NCBI RefSeq assembly: GCF_000340215.1
Contig: NW_006921537.1
Coordinates: forward strand, 2,651,538 to 2,715,537
Reading direction: 5' to 3'
DNA: 64,000 bases
Origin: Pseudocercospora fijiensis CIRAD86
Taxonomy: Eukaryota > Ascomycota > Dothideomycetes > Mycosphaerellales > Mycosphaerellaceae
Shown here: piece after piece, positions 55,393 to 64,000 of the stretch
How the letters are laid out: each line of letters starts with the position of its first letter
Numbering within the stretch: the first letter of the stretch is position 1
The notes under the pieces: model-generated
What the model was told of the DNA's origin: nothing
The model's input: the letters and a program-made list of their open reading frames with translations, nothing else
Databases searched by the model: none
Position numbers and translations under genes: made by a program

Positions 55393-56706
55393 ATGCTGGT
55401 CGGCGTGTGCGGCGGCATCTGCGCTGGGAAGCAGGCAAGCAAGCCCCGCCAAGTGCGTGGTCGAAGGCTGGCAGCTGATGTCTTCCTCGCATTTAATATT
55501 CTAGGCCGTCCGCGACTACCTGGTCCAGAAACACCACTTCCAAATCCTCCATCTCGCGCGCACACCCGCCCCTCCCGACATCGAAACGTCTGCTCCACGC
55601 CGTGACGTGCCCCTTCCCGACACCACCCGCCATCCAGGGGCCACTTTCTCGAATGTCGACGACCTCCTGGCGCACGCCACCAGATATTGGCAGGCCGACT
55701 TCGTGACGACATGCCTCTACGATGAGAAGATCGCCGACACCTTGTGCACGCGGCCTTTCGTCGTGCTGGTGCACGTCGATGCGCCCATGTCAGTCCGCTG
55801 GCAGCGTTTCAACGACCGCTGTGCCAAGGCAGCACTGACGCCACCCTCTCTGCAACAGTTCGTCGTGCGCGACGACGACCATCAGTACTCGCCCATCACA
55901 GGACTGGCAACGCTTGCCTCTCGCGCACACATCAAGCTCCTCAACTCGACAACGTCCATTCCCAAGCTTTGGGCCAGTCTGGATGCCATCAACCTGACAG
56001 ACCCAAGCAGGATCAGACCAGCATGGGATCACTACTTCATGACTCTAGCGTCGCTCGCTGCTCGACGAAGCAATTGCATGCGGCGTCAGGTGGGTTGCGT
56101 TCTGGTCCGCAACAGGCGTGTCATGGCTACTGGGTACAATGGAACGCCCAGAAATATCAGGAATTGCAACGACGGAGGCTGTCCTCGGTGTAAGTCACGG
56201 CATGGCATGTGAAACGGACTCTCCTTGCTGACACTCCCGCTCTCTCCGTAGGCAACGGCCACAATGCAGCTGCTATATCAGGTGGTGCCGATCTCAGCAC
56301 GTGTCTCTGCATACATGCCGAAGAAAATGCTCTTCTCGAGGCTGGCCGCGAGCGAGTCGGCGATGGAGGAGTCCTCTACTGCAATACCTGTCCTTGCTTG
56401 ACCTGCACAATCAAGATTGTCCAGGTTGGAATCACAGAGGTCGTGTTCAGCCAGAGCTACTACATGGACAAGGCTGCAGCGAAGATCTTCGAAGAGGCAG
56501 GAGTCAAACTTCGCCAATACTCACCTCCAAAAGAAGGACTAGTCGACCTCAATTCGCAATGGGACGAGCTTGTCAAGAACGACAAAGCGCCTCGTCTAAC
56601 GGACCGTCAGCGTGGCAAGGAGGCCTGGACTCATGGCATCTTCACCACAGAGACCATTGCATCGCCAAGCAAAATCAACGGATATCACAACGACGAGATG
56701 GATTAG
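55393..56706 (+). CDS. DCD1: Deoxycytidylate (dCMP) deaminase
   Basis: Exons 55393..55434, 55505..56189, 56252..56706; 393 residues. Converts dCMP to dUMP for thymidylate synthesis. The N-terminal half is the kinase-like domain seen in yeast Dcd1 (MLVGVCGGICAGKQ, then AVRDYLVQKHHFQILHL). The deaminase half has MTLASLAARRSNCMRRQVGC, ATGYNGTPRN, CLCIHAEENALLEAGR (zinc His and catalytic Glu), and NTCPCLTCTIKIVQVGITEV (zinc cysteines). Q-YY-DKAAAKIFEEAGV closes the domain, followed by a C-terminal extension of about 50 residues. Intron 1 (70 bp) uses a GC donor (AG|GCAAGC) and ends TTCTAG. An alternative GT donor 21 bp downstream would add seven residues where relatives have none. Intron 2 is GTAAGT...CCGTAG. 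Confidence 0.93.
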
Positions 56707-56715
56707 AAATCCACA

Positions 56716-57779
56716 ATGGGTGAAGAAAAGCTCGTCGAAAGCGACGTTAAGGACATTTTCAAGAGACTTTCAGTTCCTCTTCTAAGCGAAAAATGGTCCT
56801 GTGGCAATGACTGCACCATCTGTGAAGACGCTTCAGAGGCCGCAAATTCGAAGTACGATGATTTTGCAATGGCCATTGCCGGTGAGAAGCGCAGATTGGC
56901 ATACTTGGAACGCGAAAGTCTTCAAGACTATTTTGGCTACAGCTATCGCTGGTCCTCTGAGCCGCGCGACGGAGATGTGCAGTACTCTGCCGCTTCTGCA
57001 GATTGCTGTACTGCTAGCGAAGAGCTCCCCGACATGACTGCGTCGGCTACTATGTCGATCGGGTCAGTACAAGAAGAGTCCGAACTTCTGCAACTGGCCT
57101 CTCAACAAATGGCTGCATTCACTTGGGGACAAGCCCTACGCTGCACATGTGTGGGAGTCTCTCTGTAGAGTGCCCGCAGACTTGCCCATGGCAACGATCA
57201 AGTTCAATGGAACGGTCATGCCTGTCGAAGTCGCGCGCTTCGCCAATAGTCCTCGAGATGGACTGTGAAAGTGACTCTCCTCTGAAGGCAGACATGGACG
57301 GAACGAGCTCGCGACAAACCCCCGACGTGCCTCCGGTCGTCATCGTCGTTCCGAATAGCCCGACTCTATCGTCACCGCGGGCCAAATCCGACTTTTCTAT
57401 TGCCAATGCAAATTTGGGGGAAGACCGTGATTCTGTGCTCGGGATCACCGTCGGTAAAGGGACTAAGGAAGACTGCCATCCGGTCTGGGAAAGCGAGAAG
57501 CCGCCGTCTGTCCCTCTCTTTGACGAACAGAAATTCAAACTCCCCATGCCTAAGCCATTACATGCTGTCGTTGCACCATGTCAGCTTGCGAATGGCAATG
57601 AGAACAGGCTGTCGGAGAAACCCGCTATTGACAATAATATAAACCCTCTCCTGAAGAGCACTTCTCGTGCCGAAAATATTTCGAAGGAAGAAGAGCATAG
57701 CCTGCTAACGAGGCTTAGCATTAGCGATAAAGTATCGTTTAAGCCCTATAGTGCTTATCCTAATCGAGCGGAGCGATAG
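56716..57779 (+). pseudogene. Hypothetical gene with two apparent +1 frameshifts
   Basis: Coding-like sequence starts with an ATG 10 bp after the dCMP deaminase stop. Frame 1 (56716 to about 57125) reads MGEEKLVESDVKDIFKRLSV and so on, with WSCGNDCTICEDASEAANS. At the gggg run (57125-57128) the good frame shifts by one to DKPYAAHVWESLCRVPADLP and FNGTVMPVEVARFANSPRDG. Near 57260-57268 it shifts again to a Ser/Pro/Glu-rich tail ending at 57779. No GT-AG intron of normal length and good signals repairs either point; 57063-57133 has the right length but poor signals. The tail's last 40 codons drift into TpA-rich DNA. Not recognised. Either a decaying gene or base-call errors. Confidence 0.5.
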
Positions 57780-57880
57780 AGCAGCGCTTACGCTTTAATA
57801 TTATTATATTAGACTATAGTTTGTTTTACTATAGAAGGTCGCTATAGGTTGCTTATAGAAGAGATAGGTATAGGGATATA

Positions 57881-58131
57881 GTATAGTACTATTATTATAT
57901 AGTGCTATTATTATATAGTACTATTATTATATAGTACTATTGTTATATAGTACTATTGTCGTATAGTACTATTATCGTATAGTACTATTATCGTATAGTA
58001 CTATTATTATATAGTACTACTATTATATAGTACTATTTCTATATAGTACTATTATTACTACTATTATTATATAGTACTACTATCGTATAGTACTATTACT
58101 ATATAGTACTACTATTATATAGTAGTCGTAT
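57881..58131. repeat. Microsatellite-like array of tatagtactattat units
   Basis: About 14 units of 16-18 bp (tatagtactattattata with ttg, tcg and tac variants) in tandem. Variants tatcgta and ttattata alternate, consistent with point changes in an older unit. Starts about 100 bp after the broken gene. Confidence 0.8.
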
Positions 58132-59190
58132 CGTACGATAGGGATAGTAGTAGAGGTAAAATTATAGCCTAAGGCTAGGGGATACGTAGCTCAGATTCGA
58201 TTTTAAACTAACTAGAGGGCTCGGCTAGTTTTACGGGCATACCTTTAAAATCTAGCCTCCCTATACTATAACTACCTACCTATAGCGTCTTAACGTATCG
58301 GAAGGCTATTTAGTATTCCGTAGCGCGATCTCTCGTACTATAGCTCCCTTACGTAAGAAGTACTTTACTATATAAAGTATATATAGCGAGGCTCTAACTA
58401 CGGACTAAATACAACCCTAGCTACTATATTCCTAAATTAGACTACCGGAATTAGCCGATTAGTATTACGTATATTACTAAAGCCGACTAACTAGTAGCCT
58501 TTAAGACGACTATCTTTCTATAGATTTGCAATATATTATATAATACGTAGTACCTATATAATATATTATATAATACGTAGTACCTATAGGTAAATAGAAG
58601 GGAGAAGGAGGGGATTTAAACTACAAAGAAGGGGTTTTCAATTAATTAGGAGTAGGTCTCTACTAGACTAAAGTCGGGGCTCGAGTATAATTATAGAGAA
58701 CGCGTCGTCGATATATAGGCAACTTTAGTAGTATTTACGCGTATAGAGTCCTATACTATATAGTTAGCTTCTCTCTCGTTCCCCTATAATACCCTACTCC
58801 TACTCTAATATATATTATACCTAGTATAGCTATAGAAGAGATTGCTTAGGTATTATCTATACTCGTAGCGCGAGACTACTTCGAGATTAACGCTATACTA
58901 ACCTTCTAGAGGTATTTAGACCTCTAGCTAAATAGGAAGGTACTAGTACCTTTAAGAGGCTATTCTTGCTTAATTAACTAGATAGTAGCTAGCGAGAGCG
59001 TAACTTAATAGATATCCTTCGAGACTTAGCTTCTAAGATAGGTAGCTTACTAGCTAGAAGTCCTATACTAAGTATTATATCCTTGCCTACTTTCTAGCGC
59101 TAATCGATACCGCTAGGCCTTCGAATAGGCGCAATCTATATACTAACCTCTCGTCTAGCCCCCTATCCTATTCCTTCGACTTTTAATAAT
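58132..59190. other. RIP-degraded sequence with a 30-bp tandem duplicate
   Basis: TpA-rich and TAG-rich, no open frame. The 28-bp string beginning atatattatataatacgtag occurs at 58531-58558 and again at 58561-58588. The family of the degraded repeat is not recognised. Confidence 0.5.
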
Positions 59191-59389
59191 ACTATAAGAA
59201 GGGTTATATTAGTAGGTAGATAGGGTAGTAGTAGGTACGAGTAGTATTCGATAGAGGTCTAGGAGGAGAAGGAGGAAGGCTAGCTAGTTAGCCTAACGCC
59301 AAGCGCTAAGCCCTGCCTAAGGCACTAAGACCCTAGCTTTACTTAGCCTAGTTACATGCTAATTACGTATAGCCTCTTTAGCCCTAATA
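59191..59389 (-). repeat. 3' LTR of second chromovirus copy
   Basis: 199 bp, aligning end to end with 26085-26283 in reverse complement. Heavily RIP-altered, including the terminal TG. No matching target duplicate can be checked because the other end is lost. Confidence 0.85.
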
Positions 59390-61960
59390 CACGCTTCCCT
59401 TCTAAAGGCCGCGCCCTCGTAGCCTGTCTATATTCTACGACCTCTATTACTACTAACCTAGTAGTCTAATAAGCTGCTTAGCCTACGCTAAATTGAATAC
59501 TTAACTACCTAATTATATAACTATATCAAACCTTACCTTCCGATACAATATCTAACTCTAACTGCGCTATCCTTGTACATAATAAAGTAAAGGGACATAA
59601 AGCTATAAGAATTAAGGGCTATCGACCAATTATAATACGGGTACGTCTTCCCTACTATAATAGGTAGACGTACGAGGTATTATAGCCCTGCCTCTGCTCT
59701 AAGTAATGTCGTTCCGAGTTCTTTACGTCTACTCTAAAAGACCTAGAAATGTCCGCTTCCGAGAGTTATCCGTTCCGAGGGATTATTCTTATTATTACGA
59801 GGACTATTATTTACTATCGTAGTTTTACTAGCCCTAATTAGTTAGGTTTGGCAGCCTTTAAGTGTTAACTAATTATATCTTTTCAAAAACTTAGTTCTTC
59901 TAGTTTCTATAGGTAAAGGCTATTATAAGTATAATAGTTAAGGTTTGCTTCGCTTAAAGGGTCGGAAAGATCGAGGAGTAACCTATTGTCCGCAAGATCG
60001 ACCCTAGCTAGCTTAGCTCTATAGTTTTTGCCCTTAGTTAGTCTATTAGTCGCTTAATCTTTTAGGTAGCTTAAAGTTTTAATCAAAGTTTTGATTAAAG
60101 GTACCTTAGGCTCGTAGTATAGGTAAGGTTGTATTCGTAGGCGTAGTAACAATAGTAAGTAATGTTAATAATAGCGGCGCTAGTCGTCTTAGCGCTAACT
60201 TTACCTTACTTTCGATTTCCTTCTTCGACTAATAATATACTCCGTAATACCGTTACTAACATAGCCGCGCCGGCCGTATTGCCCTTTAGTATAAGCGTAA
60301 CGCCGTCGTTACTATTATTATTACTAATACTATTCGCCTACGCGCGCGCGCCGCCTCTACCGACCGCCTAGGCCTTAGGGCCCCGATAGGACGTAGAAAC
60401 AAGAGGGGCGCTAAGAGGAGGGTCTTATAGGGTACGCTAGTAAAGAGGTAGATTCCTTAAAAGAGCAGGCGATTAGTTAACAGTTACGGCGCGTTTGTTA
60501 ACGCTCGGTATGTATCTACTATAGTAGTATAGTCTTATTATCCTTTATTGCTAACAATTGCTTGCCTCTAATTAGTTAGCTAATAGTACCCCGGGGGTAG
60601 CATTAATCCTAGGCCCTAATAGTAACATTATAGCCTCTTAGCCTTCTTCTTGTCCTTTATACTAGTCTAATACTCGTCTAACAACTTAGTTATATCCTTA
60701 AAAGAGTCTTTAGCCTCCTACAAGTCCTATTTAGGTAAATAGCCTTGCTATCTTAGGAGGTACTCCTTCTTACCTTGTTTAGTCCGATGCTTTAGTATAC
60801 GCTCTATAGACTACAGCTCTTTACTATCGGCTAAGACTTCTTCTAACTTAGTAGGCGCTTTATTACCTTCGCGCTAATAGTATAGTTTAAGAAGGGATAT
60901 ATAGAAGGTATTATAGATAGTATAATAGGGTAGAAGCTACAACTAATAGGCCTATGCGGAAGAGCCCTTAACTTCTCGAATACGGAATAGGCTAATGTAT
61001 CTTAGTGCGAGCTTAGGCCTTGTTTTGCTATTAGGTAATAGGTATTTGCGGATACGGAGGTTCTTAGTGCTTAGCATAACTATGTCGCCTTGTTTAAAGG
61101 TTATTAGTATATAGCGCTTATTATAGTAGGTCTTTTAGTACTCTTAAGCCCTTATTAGCTTCTTAGCTATCTTAGCATAGATTTCTCGCATCTTCTAGAC
61201 ACGTTCTATCGCCGCTAGTGTCTCTAGTACTTAACGCGCTTCCCTTTCCTTACGCTCGGCCTCGAGCGATAGTAGCTCTTATAGCATAGTAGCGTTCTAG
61301 CCTATTATAGCTATGTATAGTGAAACCTTAGTAGATAAGTGCACGCTATTGTTATATACGAATTCTGTAGGCTATAGGAGATTAACCTAATCCTCGGAGT
61401 TCTTATTAATGTAGCTACGCAGGTACTGCTATAGGGTAGCATTCTGCCTCTCTATTTAACTGTTAGTTTGTAGATAGAAGGCTATTAATAGCCGATGCTT
61501 TAGTCTTAGCTATAAGCAAATCTCGCTCTAATAGTAAGATATTAGTATCGATCTACGATTAGACACTATCCCCTTAGGGGTTCCCTAATAGGTATAGAAG
61601 ATGTTAGTCTATAGCGCTTCTGCTATATTAATAGTAGTCTAATCTTTACGTACCGGGATGTATCGAGCGCCTTTAGTAAATCGATCTACTATAATAAGGA
61701 TAGCATTATATACATCCTTACTGCCCCTACACTTAGTAGAAGGAAGGCCTATAATAAAGTCTATTATTAGCTTAGCAAATGGCTTCTTTAGAATAGGGAG
61801 CGAAGACAACTCGCCGAACGGCAAGTGCTTCGGTGCTTTAACTCGCTAGTATACTGTATAGGTATTACGGTTTAGACAGTAGTACGGCCGATCCTGCTCC
61901 GGATACTGTCGATCCTACCGTAGATTAGGACGATTGATATATATAGTTTCCTAGGCTAGT
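59191..61960 (-). mobile_element. 5'-truncated second copy of the chromovirus
   Basis: On the minus strand this matches the right part of the element at 26085-33277: integrase from RVKAPKHLPFGEL through VDRFTKGARYIPVRKD, the C-terminal region, chromodomain (near 60680-60790), the long 3' non-coding region, and an LTR at 59191-59389. The LTR starts TATTAGGG instead of TGTTAGGA. Gag, protease and reverse transcriptase are missing, so homology fades near 61900-61960. It carries fewer TAGs in the integrase core than copy 1 but more changes in the LTR. It runs unbroken across the point where copy 1 has the N gap. Confidence 0.88.
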
Positions 61961-64000
61961 AACTAACTAATAATCAATTATCTTTATATACTAGAATCGT
62001 GTCCGTCTCCGCTCTATAGAGCGTATCCTAACAACTTAGTAGCTTCGCTAAGATTACGACCTAATTAGCTTCTATACTAATCAACTCCTCTACTAGAACC
62101 GAGCTATTAGTCCTAATTACGACGAGAACCGAGACGATTAGCTAAGGATTCCCCCGATCCGGCGCCGACCGCGACGATTCGACTCGCTACGTTACGACCG
62201 ATATTTACTCGATTTATACTATTCCGCACTAGTCGGCGGCTACCTACTATAGTGCCTCGCCGACACTAATACACTATATACCCGAATCGCCTAACCGCGG
62301 ATTCGGTAGGCAGCCGCGCTTTAGCGGCCGGCAGCTATTTCCCCGTATCTCTAGGAAGGCACCTTTCGAGGAATAACGGAAGGATTAGCCCTAACTAGTT
62401 AATAAACTACCTTTTGCTACCAATCCGGACAGCCTCTATAACGATACTCTACTATATAACGCTTTACGTTAATCCTACGCTTCGTTTCGCTTCTAACCCG
62501 GATAGAAGTACAAATCTATTAAACTAGCGGTCCGACCGCTACTATAGTACCGTAATCTTAGATTACTAGATACTAAGTCTTATATCCTACGCATTTGTAC
62601 CTTTATCGGCTACTACGTCCGGTATAGCGAGAATTTTGCAGTCTAACTTAGAGCAAAGTACGGCCGTATAGACCTGCTTGCCTCTTACGTCCTATAACAC
62701 TATCCGCGACTAGGAAATCTACTACCGTCTTAGGCTAAGATCGACGAGCTATACCTATATACCCTCGACGGAATCGACTTCCCTAGCTAGTAGGTAGTCG
62801 ATAAAGGTACCTTAATACGATCGGTTAAGGAACTAAAAGTAGCTTTTCCGAATACTCGCGATTCGTACTACTATAAGTAGTTTTTCCCTAAGGTATACTC
62901 GCCCGCGGACATCGAACGAGCACGAGTAGGAGAGCAACGCCCGTAGCCCGATCCGGCTACTTATCGCTCGCCTTCTTCGTAGGCACTAGAGTTTTCGCCG
63001 ATTACTTAGTAGGCGGCGTCGTTACTACTACCCTCTCCGAGTAGGCATCGACCGCCTAGAGCTACTACCTATTTAGAACAACTACGCGCGCGACGTCCTA
63101 ATAATTATATAGATAGTATATTGCCCTCTATGTTTCTACGTAGACCGTTACCTATAAGGATCTCTAGCGATAAATCCTCGCCGTTAGAATCCTCGCCGTA
63201 TCCTCTACTAGATAATAGACAAGGCCCGATAGACCGCAATTATAAGGACGCGCCGCGAGGCCGCGGGCTAACGAAAGGAAATCTAGGCAATAGCGAGCCT
63301 CGTAGCCGGTACTAGCGTCCGCTATCTATAGGGTCTACGATAGAGCTAGATCGTAGCGAGATCCGTAAACAACTAGACTAGTAGCGCCTATATGCCTTAC
63401 GGGAGTCGGCACTACGTCGAGGCATTATCTTAGATAATCGCCTCGCCTAATTTCTTATAGAACAATGCCTTTCTCCTTAACCGGATTAGACCGGTTCCTA
63501 GGCGGGCCCTAAAGACTACGATAATAGTCGCGACGATCGTTTATATATCGTAGGTAGCGATCGCTCCTACGCCGGCTAGGACGACCTAGGGTAGGAGGAC
63601 CGCGACGGCTACTATAGCTACGAGTTCCGAGAGCAAGTCGAGGACTATCTTAGCTAGCGTTAGAGGTCGCGACTTAAGAGAGCGGGTTTAGTTTCCGAGA
63701 GCAGCCGCCGCGACTCGCTATAGGATTAGAACGACCCGCCCGATAGCTAACCGGCTAGCGGCGGCCCGCGGTTGGGTCTAGATAGTAATCTAGGCTATAA
63801 TTACGCCGCCTATAGCGGAGGGAATGCTAGCTAGATAGGCAAATTTGCTCCTAATAATCTACGTAATTACTAGCAAACGTACGCCTAAGGCTAGGCTACT
63901 CGTAAGCCTAAACGCAACGGAAATGCTAGCTAGACGGGCTAATTCACTCCCGATCTACGCTATTACTAGCAACAGTATACCTAGGGCTAGGCTGCTCGGG
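61961..64000. other. RIP-degraded repeat of unknown family
   Basis: No open frame, CpG retained and CpA depleted. A plus-strand reading through TAG gives Arg/Ser-rich, gag-like text near 62900-63700, but nothing diagnostic. The window ends inside it. Confidence 0.45.
63823..64000 (+). repeat. 99-bp tandem repeat encoding a 33-residue unit
   Basis: aatgctagctaga starts at 63823 and again at 63922 (period 99, divisible by three). Read in one frame the units give NAS-stop-xGxFxPxxRxY-stop-QxYx-stop-G-stop-AxR. The TAGs are most simply RIP-altered Trp codons. The second unit runs off the window. Confidence 0.6.

Noticed and set aside
60162..60371. 69-codon plus-strand frame with a hydrophobic stretch, membrane-protein-like
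   Set aside because: Lies in the 3' non-coding region of the inverted chromovirus copy and reads antisense to it.

Overview
The window looks like a contig from a filamentous ascomycete, probably a dothideomycete of the Mycosphaerellales/Capnodiales type; this placement is an inference. Supporting signs are short spliceosomal introns (about 45-70 bp, GT/AG or GC/AG, with CTAAY-like branch sites), a typical fungal gene set (GH131, tyrosinase, SH3 membrane protein, dCMP deaminase), and large blocks carrying the footprint of repeat-induced point mutation (RIP). In those blocks CpA and TpG are depleted and TpA is in excess, so former CAG/TGG codons now read TAG.

Layout. 1-3050: RIP-mutated LINE with a nested palindromic insertion. 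3.2-7.5 kb: minus-strand genes for a truncated MFS transporter, mitochondrial GatB and an RBR-type RING protein. 8.3-13.6 kb: tandem minisatellite with a hairpin leader and a GC-richer module present twice, followed by a 508-bp MITE with perfect 28-bp inverted repeats. 15.4-20.8 kb: GH131, a conserved membrane-anchored protein, a secreted double-psi barrel protein with an apparent frameshift, and an FtsJ-like methyltransferase. 21.6-25.9 kb: a second minisatellite of the same family, headed by a 417-bp direct duplication. 26.1-33.3 kb: complete but stop-ridden Ty3/gypsy chromovirus with LTRs, a 5-bp target duplication and a chromodomain; the 100-N gap inside it looks artificial.

34.6-37.1 kb: tyrosinase. 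37.5-40.7 kb: RIP-mutated DNA transposon with a 9-bp target duplication (Mutator-like), about 430 bp upstream of the tyrosinase start. 41.2-57.8 kb: gene-rich stretch with an aldo/keto reductase, a 100-aa orphan, a PCI-domain protein, an SH3 membrane protein with an overlapping second frame, an alpha/beta hydrolase, a metallo-beta-lactamase-fold hydrolase, a previously hidden three-exon cysteine-rich small secreted protein, dCMP deaminase with a GC-AG intron, and a gene broken by two apparent +1 shifts. 57.9-64 kb: microsatellite, a 5'-truncated second chromovirus on the minus strand, and other RIP-degraded sequence.

The genes do not form an evident metabolic cluster. Housekeeping genes (gatB, dCMP deaminase, PCI protein, FtsJ) alternate with secreted or accessory genes (GH131, tyrosinase, hydrolases, small secreted protein) in gene islands separated by repeats, the two-compartment pattern common in plant-associated fungi. 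All intron positions were read by eye from splice signals and frame continuity. No database search was possible.
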